From Amycolatopsis bartoniae (GTDB lineage: Bacteria > Actinomycetota > Actinomycetes > Mycobacteriales > Pseudonocardiaceae): a DNA stretch of 64,000 nucleotides. Under the pieces are notes generated by a model, which saw only the letters and a list, made by a program, of their open reading frames with translations, ran no database searches and was not told where the DNA came from. The DNA lies in the NCBI RefSeq assembly GCF_014191255.1, contig NZ_JACHWH010000006.1, positions 286,370-350,369 of the forward strand, in the 5' to 3' direction. Shown piece after piece: positions 13,175 to 21,808 of the stretch. The position numbers and the translations under genes were made by a program. The first letter of the stretch is position 1; each line of letters starts with the position of its first letter.

Positions 13175-14070
13175 TTCCTGACCGGCGTGGGCAACGCCTC
13201 CTCCGCGATCTCCAGGACCGTGCGCAGCGCGGCCGACGGGTTGTCCCGGCGCCACGCCAGCGCGGCCTGGAGCCGGACGCCCGGGCCCGCGAGCGGCCGG
13301 TAGACCAGCCCCGTCTGCTGGATGTGCTGGCACGAGGTCAGGGTCAGCGTCACCCCCACCCCGGCGGCGACCAGCGCGAGGATCGTGTAGGAGTCCGGCG
13401 CCTCCTGGACGATCCTCGGGGTGAACCCGACCTCCTCGCAGGCCCGCACGGTCGCCTCCCGCACGCTGGAGCCCGCGTTGGCCGGAAAGCTCACGAACGG
13501 CTCCTCCGCGAGGTCCTCCAGGTCGACGAACTTCGCCTTGGCGGCCGGATCGTCCGAAGGCACCGCGACGACCAGCTCCTCCTCGCCGATCACCCGCGCC
13601 TCGACGTTCAGCCGGGTGATCGGCAGCCGGACGAACCCCAGGTCGAGCGAGCCGTCGGCGACCCTGGCAAGAGCGGCGTTGGCGTACGTCTGGCCCTGCA
13701 GCACCAGCTCCAGCCCGGGATGCGCGGCGCGCACCGCGCGGGTCAGCAGCGGCAGGCTCTCGTGGCTCGACGCCCCGGCGAACCCGATCGTCACCCGCCC
13801 GTACTCCCCCCGCCCGGCGGCCTTGACCGTGCGCGTGGCCCACTCGAGGTTCTGCAGCGTCTGCTGCACGGGCCTGACGAACGCCTCCCCCGCGCTCGTC
13901 AGCCGCACCGAGCGGGTGTTGCGCTCGAACAGCTGCACGCCCAGCTCCTTCTCCAGCTGGCGGATCTGCTGGCTGAGCGGCGGCTGCGCCATGTGCAGGC
14001 GTCTCGCGGCCCGTCCGAAGTGCAGCTCCTCCGCCACGGCGAGGAACGACACGAGGTAGCGCAGCTCCAT
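13165..14070 (-). CDS. LysR-family regulator of the CoA-transferase cluster
   Basis: A 301-residue LysR protein: HTH at 1-60 (FGRAARRLHMAQPPLSQQIR) and a two-lobed effector domain at 90-290. It is divergent from the CatI/CatJ-type CoA-transferase genes with 114 bp between starts. This fits control of an aromatic or dicarboxylate lower pathway, where CatR, BenM and PcaQ relatives respond to muconate or 3-oxoadipate. The start at 14070 (MELRYLVSF) is the canonical N-terminus of this branch; GGGGGA lies about 12 nt upstream. The effector is inferred from neighbours only. Confidence 0.9.
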   Translation of the reverse strand: MELRYLVSFLAVAEELHFGRAARRLHMAQPPLSQQIRQLEKELGVQLFERNTRSVRLTSAGEAFVRPVQQTLQNLEWATRTVKAAGRGEYGRVTIGFAGASSHESLPLLTRAVRAAHPGLELVLQGQTYANAALARVADGSLDLGFVRLPITRLNVEARVIGEEELVVAVPSDDPAAKAKFVDLEDLAEEPFVSFPANAGSSVREATVRACEEVGFTPRIVQEAPDSYTILALVAAGVGVTLTLTSCQHIQQTGLVYRPLAGPGVRLQAALAWRRDNPSAALRTVLEIAEEALPTPVRKDV

Positions 14071-14184
14071 GATTGATTCGTCCCCCGTCTTGGTCTGACC
14101 TGGATTCGATATTGGACAGTAATCAATCCTGGTGCCACGGTGGTGCTTGTCCACCTGATCGGCTCGGCGAGGAGGCCGGCGGCG
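14071..14184. promoter_or_regulatory. divergent promoter region with 8-bp inverted repeat
   Basis: The region between the LysR gene and the CoA-transferase operon. GATTGATT at 14071-14078 is perfectly mirrored by AATCAATC at 14121-14128, separated by 42 bp, and flanks an AT-richer stretch. LysR regulators typically contact two separated half-sites in such regions, so these are candidate recognition and activation sites. A GGAGG at 14171-14175 serves the downstream start at 14185. Confidence 0.45.
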
Positions 14185-15105
14185 ATGCGCCCCGACAAGA
14201 CGATGAGCATGCGCGAGGCCGTCGCCTCGTTCGTGCGCGACGGCGACACCGTCGCGCTGGAGGGGTTCACGCACCTGATCCCGACAGCGGCGGGGCACGA
14301 GATCATCCGGCAGGGCCGGCGGAACCTCACCGTGGTCCGGATGACCGCCGACATCGTGGTGGACCAGCTGCTCGCGGGCGGCTGCGTCACCAGGCTCGTG
14401 TCGTCGTTCGTCGGCAACTCCTCGGCAGGCTCGCTCGGCGAGCTGCGGCGGCGCGTCGAGCACGCCGACCCCGAGCCGCTGGCGTTCGAGGAGTACAGCC
14501 ACCACGGGATGATCTGCCGCTACCTCGCGGGCGCCCAGCGGCTGCCCTTCTACCCGCTGCGCTCGTACGCGGGCAGCGACCTGCCGTCGGTGAACCCGGC
14601 CATCCGCAAGGTCGCCTCCCCGTACTCCGAGGAGCAGATCTACGTCGTGCCGCCGGTCAACCCGGACGTGACGATCGTGCACGCGCAGCGTGCCGATCGC
14701 GCGGGGAACACGCAGATCTGGGGCCTCACCGGCATCCAGGCCGAAGCGGTGTTCGCCGCGGAGAAGGCGGTCGTGGTGGTCGAGGAGGTCGTCGACGACG
14801 AGGTGGTGCGCTCCGACCCGAACCGCACGGTGATCCCGGCGCACGCCGTCGACGCCGTGGTCGAGTGCCCTCGCGGTGCGCACCCGTCGTTCGCGCAGGG
14901 CTACTACGACCGCGACGGCGCCTTCTACCGGGCCTGGTCGGGAATCAGCAAGGACCCCGGGCGGCTGCGCGAGTGGATGGCGGAGTGGATCTTCGGCACC
15001 GCGGACCACGCGGAGTACGTCGCGAAGCTCGGCGAGCGGTTCTGGGCCGGGCTGGCCGTCGGCGAGGCGATGAGCCTGCCGGTGAACTACGGGAGGCGGT
15101 TGTGA
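14185..15105 (+). CDS. catI: 3-oxoadipate CoA-transferase, alpha subunit (CatI type)
   Basis: 306 residues; family I CoA-transferase of the glutaconate/CatI type. The stretch DGDTVALEGFTHLIPTAAGH and the later HPSYAxGYY-like segment (HPSFAQGYYDRDGAFYRAW) match, from memory, the alpha subunit of Pseudomonas 3-oxoadipate:succinyl-CoA transferase CatI, which differs from the shorter PcaI family. It would activate 3-oxoadipate or a related diacid with CoA from succinyl-CoA. Start 14185 has GGAGG 9 nt upstream; another start 45 nt earlier lacks one. It overlaps the beta-subunit gene by 4 bp (GTGA). Confidence 0.85.
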   Translation: MRPDKTMSMREAVASFVRDGDTVALEGFTHLIPTAAGHEIIRQGRRNLTVVRMTADIVVDQLLAGGCVTRLVSSFVGNSSAGSLGELRRRVEHADPEPLAFEEYSHHGMICRYLAGAQRLPFYPLRSYAGSDLPSVNPAIRKVASPYSEEQIYVVPPVNPDVTIVHAQRADRAGNTQIWGLTGIQAEAVFAAEKAVVVVEEVVDDEVVRSDPNRTVIPAHAVDAVVECPRGAHPSFAQGYYDRDGAFYRAWSGISKDPGRLREWMAEWIFGTADHAEYVAKLGERFWAGLAVGEAMSLPVNYGRRL

Positions 15106-15857
15106 CCACGTCCTCGGAGCTGCTGTCGGTCGTCGCGTCGCGCGAGCTGGCCGGGCGCCACACGGTGTTCGCCGGCATCGGCCTGCCGACGCTGGCCGCC
15201 TCGCTGGCGCACCTGACCGTCGCCCCGGAGCTGGAGATCGTCTACGAGTCCGGGGTCTGCGGCGCCCACCCGTCACACCTGCCCGAGACGATCGCGGACG
15301 CGGTGCTGATCACCGGCGCGGAGGCGGTGCTGTCCATGCCCGCGCTGTTCGGCTATGTGCTGCAGGGCGGGCACATCGACGTCGGCTTCCTCGGCGCCGC
15401 GCAGATCGACCGGTGGGGCAACCTGAACTCGTCGGTGATCGGCGACTGGCACGCGCCGAAGGTGCGCCTGCCCGGCTCCGGTGGTGCCATGGAGGTCATG
15501 GCCAACGCACGCGAGGTGTTCGTCGTGATGCGCCGCCACGACCGGCGGTCCTTTGTGGACGAGCTGGACTTCTGCACCTCGCCGGGGCCGGACCGGGCGC
15601 TGGCCGAAGGGATCCGGCCGCTCGGCGCGGGCGTCACCCGGGTGGTGACCGAGCTGGGCATCCTCGCCCGCGGCGGCGCCGGTGAACCACTGCGCCTGGT
15701 CGCCGTGCACCCCGGCGTGTCGGTGGACCAGGTGCGCGAGGCCACGGGCTGGGACCTGGAGGTCGCCGCCGAGGTGATCGAAATCGAACCGCCCGGCGAG
15801 GCCGAGCTGCGGCTGCTGCGTGAGGATGTCGACCCGGACCGGGTTTACCTGCGCTGA
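15102..15857 (+). CDS. catJ: 3-oxoadipate CoA-transferase, beta subunit (CatJ type)
   Basis: 251 residues starting with GTG inside the alpha-subunit stop (GTGA), so translation is coupled. It contains the active-site glutamate motif YESGVCGAHP near residue 49, plus the conserved QGGHIDVGFLGAAQID and VIGDWHAPKVRLPGSGG blocks seen in CatJ/GctB. The Glu forms the covalent CoA thioester intermediate in this family. Together with the alpha subunit it should make a heteromeric transferase feeding 3-oxoadipyl-CoA to a thiolase; the thiolase at 18539 is a candidate. Confidence 0.85.
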   Translation: MTTSSELLSVVASRELAGRHTVFAGIGLPTLAASLAHLTVAPELEIVYESGVCGAHPSHLPETIADAVLITGAEAVLSMPALFGYVLQGGHIDVGFLGAAQIDRWGNLNSSVIGDWHAPKVRLPGSGGAMEVMANAREVFVVMRRHDRRSFVDELDFCTSPGPDRALAEGIRPLGAGVTRVVTELGILARGGAGEPLRLVAVHPGVSVDQVREATGWDLEVAAEVIEIEPPGEAELRLLREDVDPDRVYLR

Positions 15858-15869
15858 GGAAGGGAAGTC

Positions 15870-17345
15870 ATGCGAATTCGGATCGTCGGCACGGGCGTGA
15901 TGGGCCGCGGGATCGCGCAGTGGGCCGTCGTGGCCGGGCACATCGTGGAACTGGCGGACGCGCGGCCCGAATCCGTCGGCGAGGCGCACGAGTTCGTGCG
16001 GTCGATGCTGGACCGTGCCGTGCAGAAAGGCCGGATGGCCGCCGGGGAGGCGGAGGCCGCGGTGGCACGGCTGGTGCCGGTGGACTCCCCCGGCAAGCCC
16101 GGCGACGACGTCGAGCTGGTGATCGAGGCCATCCGCGAGGACCTCGACACGAAGACGGCGCTGTTCGGCGAGCTGGAACGGGTCCTGCCCGCGGGCACGG
16201 TGTTCGCCAGCAACACCTCGTCCCTGCCGATCACCCGGATCGCCGCGACACTGGCCGACCCGTCACGGCTGGCCGGGCTGCACTTCTTCAACCCGGTGCC
16301 GCTGATGAAGATCGTCGAGGTGATCCCCGGCGCGAAGACGCGGCCGGAGATCGTCGAGACCCTCACCGGGCTGGTCCGCGAGACCGGGCACCGCGCCGTC
16401 GTGGTGGCCGACACGCCGGGCTTCCTGATCAACCACGCGGGCCGGGGCCTGGTCACCGAGGCGCTGGCGCTGCTGGAGGAGAACGTCGCCGAACCCGCCG
16501 TACTCGACCGCATCGCCCGCGACGTGCTCGGCCTGCGCATGGGGCCGTTCGAGCTGATGGACCTCACCGGGCTCGACGTCACCGCCGCGGTGATCGAGTC
16601 GGTGTGGGAAGGCTTCCGCTACTCCGAACGTCTGCGGGCCTCGTACCTGACGCCGAACCGCGTCGCCGCCGGGCTGCACGGCCGCAAGACCGGCCGCGGC
16701 TGGTACGACCACGGCGGCGAGCCGCCCGCCGAGCCGCCGGTCACCGGTGACTCCGCGCGCCCGGTGTACGTCGCCGAGCGCGCGATCCAGGACACCCTGG
16801 CCGAGTCCGGCGCACGCGTCGTCACCACCCTGACGGACGAGGCGGTCGTGCTCGTGCCGACATGGGGCACGACGGTCGCCGCCGCGATCGCCGAACAGGG
16901 CCTGCCCGCTGCGCGCACGTTCGGCGTCGATCCCCTGTCGCTGGCATCCGGGCGGCGCGTCCTCGCGGTCACCCCGGCGTCGGACCTTCCGGCCGCGCAG
17001 GACGCCGCGGCGGTGCTTTCCCTGGGAGACAAGAGGGTCTCGGTCATCCGGGACACCCCGGGGTCGGCCGCCCAGCGGCTGCTCGCGTCCATTGTGTCCG
17101 TCGCGTGCTCGATCGCCGAGCGCGGCATCGCCGCGCCGGCCGACCTCGACCTCGGTGTCACCACGGGCCTGGGCTACCCGTCCGGCCCGCTGGCGTGGGG
17201 CGACCAGGTGGGCGCCGACCGGCTGCTCGCCCTGCAGCGCGCGCTGCACGAGACCACCGGCGACCCGCGCTACCGGCCCACCCGCTGGCTCACCGAACGC
17301 GCGCAGCTCGGCCTGCCGCTGACCACCCCCGCCGCCACCCTGTAA
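15870..17345 (+). CDS. 3-hydroxyacyl-CoA dehydrogenase (PaaH/DcaH-like)
   Basis: 491 residues. The N-terminal Rossmann domain starts IRIVGTGVMGRGIAQWAVVAGH (residues 3-24). The catalytic segment LHFFNPVPLMKIVEV provides the His-Glu region near residue 138. A C-terminal dehydrogenase dimerisation domain is followed by a second, shorter copy, the roughly 500-residue layout of 3-hydroxyadipyl-CoA dehydrogenases. It oxidises a 3-hydroxyacyl-CoA with NAD+. GGAAGG lies upstream, and it follows the CoA-transferase by 12 bp in the same operon. 3-Hydroxyadipyl-CoA is the likely substrate given the CatIJ neighbours, by inference. Confidence 0.88.
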   Translation: MRIRIVGTGVMGRGIAQWAVVAGHIVELADARPESVGEAHEFVRSMLDRAVQKGRMAAGEAEAAVARLVPVDSPGKPGDDVELVIEAIREDLDTKTALFGELERVLPAGTVFASNTSSLPITRIAATLADPSRLAGLHFFNPVPLMKIVEVIPGAKTRPEIVETLTGLVRETGHRAVVVADTPGFLINHAGRGLVTEALALLEENVAEPAVLDRIARDVLGLRMGPFELMDLTGLDVTAAVIESVWEGFRYSERLRASYLTPNRVAAGLHGRKTGRGWYDHGGEPPAEPPVTGDSARPVYVAERAIQDTLAESGARVVTTLTDEAVVLVPTWGTTVAAAIAEQGLPAARTFGVDPLSLASGRRVLAVTPASDLPAAQDAAAVLSLGDKRVSVIRDTPGSAAQRLLASIVSVACSIAERGIAAPADLDLGVTTGLGYPSGPLAWGDQVGADRLLALQRALHETTGDPRYRPTRWLTERAQLGLPLTTPAATL

Positions 17346-17357
17346 GGAGAGTTTTCC

Positions 17358-18518
17358 ATGCTGGCAAGGGATTTCGGGCTTACCGAGACCCAGCGCGACT
17401 TCCGCGCGATGGCCGCGGAGTTCGTCGACGCCGAGATCGTGCCGAACGCGCGCGACTGGGACCGCGCCGAGTCGGTCGACACCGGGATCGTGCGGCGGCT
17501 CGGTGAGCTGGGCTTCCTCGGGCTGATGGTGCCGGAGACCTACGGTGGCGTCGAGGCGGACATGCTGTCCTACATCCTCGTCACCGAGGAGCTCGGCCGC
17601 GGCGACTCCGCGGTGCGCGGCATCGTCTCGGTGTCGCTGGGCCTGGTCACCAAGACGATCGCGGCGTACGGCACCGAGGAGCAGAAGCAGGAGTGGCTGC
17701 CGCGGCTCGTCAGCGGCGAGGCGCTCGGCTGTTTCGCGCTCACCGAGCCGGGCACGGGTTCGGACGCCGGATCGCTGTCGACCTCGGCCAAGCAGGACGG
17801 GTCCGACTGGATCCTCAACGGCGGCAAGATGTTCATCACCAACGGCACGTGGGCCAAGGTGGCGCTGACCTTCGCCCGCACCAGCGAGAAGGGCGTCACG
17901 GCGTTCCTCGTGCCCACCGACTCCCCCGGGTTCACGGCGAAGGAGATCAAGGGCAAGCTGGGCCTGCGCGGCCAGGCGACGGCGGAGCTGACGTTCGACA
18001 ACGTCCGCATACCGGACTCCGCACGGCTCGGGGAGGTCGGCCGCGGCCTCGGCATCGCGCTGGGCGCGTTATCTCGGGGCCGGATCTCGGTCGCGGCGGG
18101 TTCGGTCGGCGTGGCCCAGGCGGCGCTCGACGCCGCGACGCGGTACGCGACCGAGCGGGAGCAGTTCGGCAAACCGATCGCGTCGTTCCAGCTGGTGCAG
18201 GAGCTGCTGGCGGACGCGGCCGTGGACGTGCAGAGCGCGCGGCTGCTGACCCACCACGTGGCGCGGATGGCCGACGCCGGCATCGCGCCGAAGGACTACG
18301 CGGTGGACGCCTCCGCGGCGAAGTACTCCGCGAGCGAGACGGCGGTGCGCGTCACGAACAACTGCCTGCAGGTCTTCGGCGGGTACGGGTTCATCGACGA
18401 GTACCCGGTGGGCAAGTACGTGCGCGACGCCCGGGTGCTGACGTTGTACGAAGGCACCAGCCAGGTGCAGAAGCTGATCATCGGACGTGACCTGACCGGG
18501 GTGAACGCCCTGGCGTAG
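17358..18518 (+). CDS. acyl-CoA dehydrogenase
   Basis: A 386-residue acyl-CoA dehydrogenase of standard length. The FAD/substrate motifs are CFALTEPGTGSDAGS near residue 132 and YATEREQFGKPIASFQ near 258. The C-terminal catalytic segment is QVFGGYGFIDEYPVGKYVRDARVLTLYEGTSQV, with Glu in YEGTS as the base. It has a strong AAGGAG site. It starts 12 bp after the hydroxyacyl-CoA dehydrogenase gene. A rare TTA leucine codon occurs at 18069-18071. In a dca-like pathway it would make the 2,3-enoyl-CoA of a dicarboxylic acid; a glutaryl-CoA-type role is an alternative. Confidence 0.92.
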   Translation: MLARDFGLTETQRDFRAMAAEFVDAEIVPNARDWDRAESVDTGIVRRLGELGFLGLMVPETYGGVEADMLSYILVTEELGRGDSAVRGIVSVSLGLVTKTIAAYGTEEQKQEWLPRLVSGEALGCFALTEPGTGSDAGSLSTSAKQDGSDWILNGGKMFITNGTWAKVALTFARTSEKGVTAFLVPTDSPGFTAKEIKGKLGLRGQATAELTFDNVRIPDSARLGEVGRGLGIALGALSRGRISVAAGSVGVAQAALDAATRYATEREQFGKPIASFQLVQELLADAAVDVQSARLLTHHVARMADAGIAPKDYAVDASAAKYSASETAVRVTNNCLQVFGGYGFIDEYPVGKYVRDARVLTLYEGTSQVQKLIIGRDLTGVNALA

Positions 18519-18533
18519 CGCGTCCACCCCGGT
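18495..18533. terminator. hairpin between convergent genes, possible bidirectional terminator
   Basis: ACCGGGGTG (18495-18503) pairs perfectly with CACCCCGGT (18525-18533). Inside the loop ACGCC and GGCGT can form a second small stem. It spans the acyl-CoA dehydrogenase stop and the 20-bp gap to the convergent thiolase. There is no T-run, as is common in actinobacterial terminators. Confidence 0.45.
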
Positions 18534-18538
18534 GTGCG

Positions 18539-19732
18539 TCAGAGCCGTTCGACGATGGTCGCGTTGGCCAGCCCCCCGGCCTCGCACATCACCTGCAGGC
18601 CGTAGCGGCCTTCGCGCTGTTCGAGCACCGAGAGCAGCGTCGTCATCAGGCGGCCGCCGCTGGCGCCCAGGGGGTGCCCGATGGCGGTGGCGCCGCCGTT
18701 GACGTTCACCTTGGCGGGGTCCGCGCCGGTCTCGGCGAGCCAGGCGAGGACGACGCTGGCGAACGCCTCGTTGACCTCGAAGGCGTCGATGTCGGCGAGC
18801 GACAGCCCGGCGCGGTCGAGCACCTTCGCGGTCGCGGGGATGATGCCGGTGAGCATGAACAGCGGGTCGTCGCCGACGACGGCGAAGCTGTGCAGCCGGG
18901 CGCGCGGTGTGAGGCCGAGCTGCCGCGCGGTGTCGCCGCTGGTGATCAGCACGGCGGAGGCTCCGTCGTTGATGGGGGACGAGTTGCCCGCGGTGACCTT
19001 GAAGTCCAGCTGCGGGAAGCGCTCGTGCCAGATGTCGGCCTCGAAGGCGGGTTTGAGGCCGGCGAGGACGTCGGTGGTCGTGCCCGGCCGGATCGACTCG
19101 TCCCGGTTGACCTGCACCAGCTCCCCGTCCTTGCCGGGGGCCTTGAGCGGCACGACGTCCCGGGCGAAGCGCCCCTCGGCCCAGGCGCTCGCGGCCCGGC
19201 GATGGCTTTCCGCGGCGAACTCGTCGAGCTGTGTGCGGGAGAGGTGCCAGCGGTCGGCGATGAGCTCGGCGCTGATCCCCTGCGGCACCAGCCCCTCGGG
19301 ATACCGCGCGCTGATCTCAGGTCCGAGAAAGTCCCGCCCGGCGGCTTGGCTGCCGATGGGCACGTGACTCATCGACTCGATCCCGGACGCGATCACCACG
19401 TCGTAAGCACCTGCCAGCACCCCCTGGGCGGCGAAGTGAATCGCCTGCTGCGACGACCCGCACTGCCGGTCGACGGTGACGGCGGGCACGGACTCGGGCA
19501 ACCCCGCGGCGAGGGCGGCCCAGCGTGCCGTGTTTCCGCTCTGCTCCCCGATCTGCCCGACAGCGCCACTGATCACGTCGTCGATGCGCGAGCCGTCGAT
19601 GCCCGTCCGTTCGACCAGCGCCCTGATCGCGTGGGCGTGCAGGTCGACCGGATGCACCCCGGCGAGCGCCCCGCCGGCCTTCCCCTTGCCGACCGGCGTC
19701 CGCACCGCGTCGACGATGACTGCGTCCCGCAT
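18539..19732 (-). CDS. acetyl-CoA acyltransferase (thiolase)
   Basis: A 397-residue degradative-type thiolase. The nucleophilic Cys is in VDRQCGSSQQAIHFAA near residue 92. NEAFAS, GGATAIGHPLGASG (His) and the C-terminal MCEAGGLANA (second Cys) complete the active site. It cleaves a 3-oxoacyl-CoA with CoA, here plausibly 3-oxoadipyl-CoA to succinyl-CoA and acetyl-CoA, since CatIJ-type genes lie close by. However, it resembles the general actinobacterial FadA branch rather than PcaF. AAGGAGG precedes the start. It is transcribed convergently to the cluster, so it is separately controlled. Confidence 0.9.
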   Translation of the reverse strand: MRDAVIVDAVRTPVGKGKAGGALAGVHPVDLHAHAIRALVERTGIDGSRIDDVISGAVGQIGEQSGNTARWAALAAGLPESVPAVTVDRQCGSSQQAIHFAAQGVLAGAYDVVIASGIESMSHVPIGSQAAGRDFLGPEISARYPEGLVPQGISAELIADRWHLSRTQLDEFAAESHRRAASAWAEGRFARDVVPLKAPGKDGELVQVNRDESIRPGTTTDVLAGLKPAFEADIWHERFPQLDFKVTAGNSSPINDGASAVLITSGDTARQLGLTPRARLHSFAVVGDDPLFMLTGIIPATAKVLDRAGLSLADIDAFEVNEAFASVVLAWLAETGADPAKVNVNGGATAIGHPLGASGGRLMTTLLSVLEQREGRYGLQVMCEAGGLANATIVERL

Positions 19733-19930
19733 GGGAGTCCTCCTTGCCCGAGTTGAGAAGCTACTCCCCGGTATACGCTGCTACGTTGGATTCCACAACT
19801 CAGTGTGGCGCACTCCCCCGTTCGCCACTCACCGTGACGGCGCGGCCCCTATATCGCAACCGCCCGTACAGCCAGAAACCACCCCCCGGTTCAGGAGGCC
19901 GGAGGCATGGGCTAATCTCTTTTCCAGCAA

Positions 19931-20014
19931 GTCCGAGTGGCGGAATGGCAGACGCGCTAGCTTGAGGTGCTAGTGCCCTTAACGGGCGTGGGGGTTCAAG
20001 TCCCCCCTCGGACA
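19931..20014 (+). tRNA. trnL-GAG: tRNA-Leu (anticodon GAG)
   Basis: 84 nt. The acceptor GTCCGAG pairs with CTCGGAC, with discriminator A at 20014. The anticodon stem is CTAGC/GCTAG with loop TTGAGGT, giving GAG. A long variable arm (GTGCCCTTAACGGGCGT) marks a class II leucine tRNA, and the T arm is GGGGG-TTCAAGT-CCCCC. CCA is not encoded. Its 3' end is followed by an AbrB-like gene and a broken integrase, suggesting use as an integration site. Confidence 0.96.
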
Positions 20015-20194
20015 CAGTTTCGTGGCAACCGTGCCACATCTGACGTATCAGTGCCAGAAGGCACTTCAACACCACGCCGTGGCCTCCAAGCCACGGCTTC
20101 GTGCTTTCCGGCGGCGGTCATCGTGACCGGCCCCGTCATCACTCCCCTGGCCGTCCCGTCCGCTGCTGCGCGGGCGAAGATCCCGATTCGCGCC

Positions 20195-20584
20195 ATGGGC
20201 CGCCGGGTTCTGCCGTTACCGACTTTGGCGACACCGCGCACCTGCGATGTCGTGTACGGGCTGTCCGCTGTGGACTGCCGGGGCCGGATCGCTGATCGTG
20301 CCGTCGTCGCCGCGCTCGGCTGGTGCCCCGGCACCCTCCTGGGGATCCGCGAAGCCCACGGCCTGCTCGTCGTGCGGCCCACCCCGCATGGTCCGGTGAG
20401 CGTGACGCCGCCGGGGTATCTGCGCCTGCCCGCCGCGATCCGCCACTCCAGCCAGCTTTCGCCCGGGGATCGGCTCCTGCTCGCGGCCTACCCATCTCAC
20501 GACCTGCTCATCGTCCACCCACCCGCAGCGCTCGACGAACTACTGACACCGCACCACCGCGACCTGCTGGCGGTGATCCCGTGA
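20195..20584 (+). CDS. AbrB/SpoVT-like DNA-binding protein next to integrase
   Basis: About 129 residues from MGRRVLPLP at 20195. It has two similar halves: GRIADRAVVAALGWCPGTLLGI, and YLRLPAAIRHSSQLSPGDRLLLAAY with the swapped-hairpin AbrB/SpoVT pattern (beta strand, basic residues, PGDRLLL). Such small proteins are often found directly before actinobacterial tyrosine integrases and may regulate them. The stop overlaps the GTG of the integrase by 4 bp, so the two are coupled. The frame is open back to 19967, inside the tRNA, so the true start could be further upstream. Confidence 0.65.
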   Translation: MGRRVLPLPTLATPRTCDVVYGLSAVDCRGRIADRAVVAALGWCPGTLLGIREAHGLLVVRPTPHGPVSVTPPGYLRLPAAIRHSSQLSPGDRLLLAAYPSHDLLIVHPPAALDELLTPHHRDLLAVIP

Positions 20585-21606
20585 ACGAACAGCAGGTGCC
20601 CCGAGACCACGCCGCCCTCGACGCCGCGAAAGTTCTGCTGACCCGGCTGGGCCTCTCCCCCGAAGACCTCCTCGCCAGCGTGTCTCCGCGCCCGCCAGTG
20701 CCGACCTTTGCCGAGTACATCCCCGTCGTGGCCGCAGCGGTCTCCGAGGGTGCCCGGCGCGTGTACGGCAGCTACTGGAACCGCATCGAGCACGCCTGGG
20801 GTCCCCGGCGCCTCGACGAACCCACTCCTACCGAGATCAAGCAGCTTGTCGAGCACACCAAGGCCAACGTCGTACCGCGCCGCAACGGCCGCGGCGGACG
20901 CAGCGCAGGCGAACACCTCATCGCCGCCCTGCGCTGCCTCTACCGCCACGCCGAAGACGACCACCTCATCGCACCCGCCGCCAACCCCGCCGCCAAAGTT
21001 CCCAAACCCCGCCGCCTACCCTCCACCCGGCGCGCAGTCGCCGACAACCGTCTGGCCGAGATCAACCGTGTTGCCGCCACCACCGGCAACGACCCGGTCC
21101 TCGACTGCCTCATCCTGCGCCTGCACACCGAAACCGCCTGCCGCCGCGGCGGCGCCCTCGCCCTCCGCCCCCACGACCTCGACCCCGCCCAATGCCTGAT
21201 CTTCCTCCGCTAAAAAGGCGAAACCACCCGCTGGCAACCCGTCTCCCCCACCCTCATGACCCACCTGCAACACCACGCCCGCGAACGCCATGCCCCACCC
21301 GACGGGCAACTCCTCCGCTACAGCGACGGCCGCCCCATCACCGCCCGCCGCTACGACCACCTCTGGCACCGCATCGGAAGGCACCTGTCCTGGGTCAGCG
21401 CCCAAGGCATCTCCACCCACTGGCTCCGCCACACCACCCTCACCTGGGTCGAACGCAACTTCGGCTACGCCATCGCCCGCGCCTACGCCGGACACGCAGA
21501 AACAACCGGAGACGCCGGAACCACCACCACCTACGTCCGCGCCAGCCTCACCGAAGTCGCGGCCGCCCTCGCCGCCCTCACCGGGGAAGCGCACCCGTGC
21601 GCTTGA
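20581..21606 (+). pseudogene. tyrosine integrase interrupted by one in-frame stop
   Basis: One reading frame from GTG 20581 to 21606 encodes a tyrosine recombinase but contains TAA at 21211-21213. The N-terminal part has a core-binding SAM-like domain and the first catalytic Arg (TACRRGGALALRP). After the stop, the same frame continues KGETTRWQPVSPTL with HWLRHTTLTW (H-x-x-R), AGHAETTGDAG and the nucleophile region TTTTYVRAS. A single base change, for example GAA to TAA, explains the break: CGC-TAA-AAA-GGC would read R-E-K-G. Without readthrough the protein lacks the catalytic Tyr. Location 570 bp after a tRNA fits a degraded integrated element. Confidence 0.85.
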
Positions 21607-21664
21607 AAGCGCAGCTCGTGTCTCGCAGAGGATGGTGGCGGCCCGAGTTGGCACGATGACCGGC

Positions 21665-21715
21665 TGCAGGTTCCTATCTCAGGGCGCGTGTGCACGCCCT
21701 GAGATAGGAACTGCA
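21665..21715. terminator. strong hairpin between integrase and hisS
   Basis: The arm 21670-21686 (GTTCCTATCTCAGGGCG) is the exact reverse complement of 21695-21711, with an 8-nt loop. TGCA on both sides extends the stem past a one-base bulge. It sits between two convergent genes, so a bidirectional terminator is the simplest reading. A remnant recombination or attachment structure is an alternative given the integrase. Confidence 0.6.
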
Positions 21716-21808
21716 CTCAGCCATCTACCGCTGGCCAGGACGCTCTACTGATCACCTGGCCGCCGGTCACCAGGGCGAAAGGAAACTACCGCTTCGCCGG
21801 AGCACCAG

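Noticed and set aside
21256..21606. A separate 116-codon gene after the integrase
   Set aside because: It is the same reading frame as the upstream integrase half and contains the C-terminal catalytic residues, so it is one gene broken by TAA.
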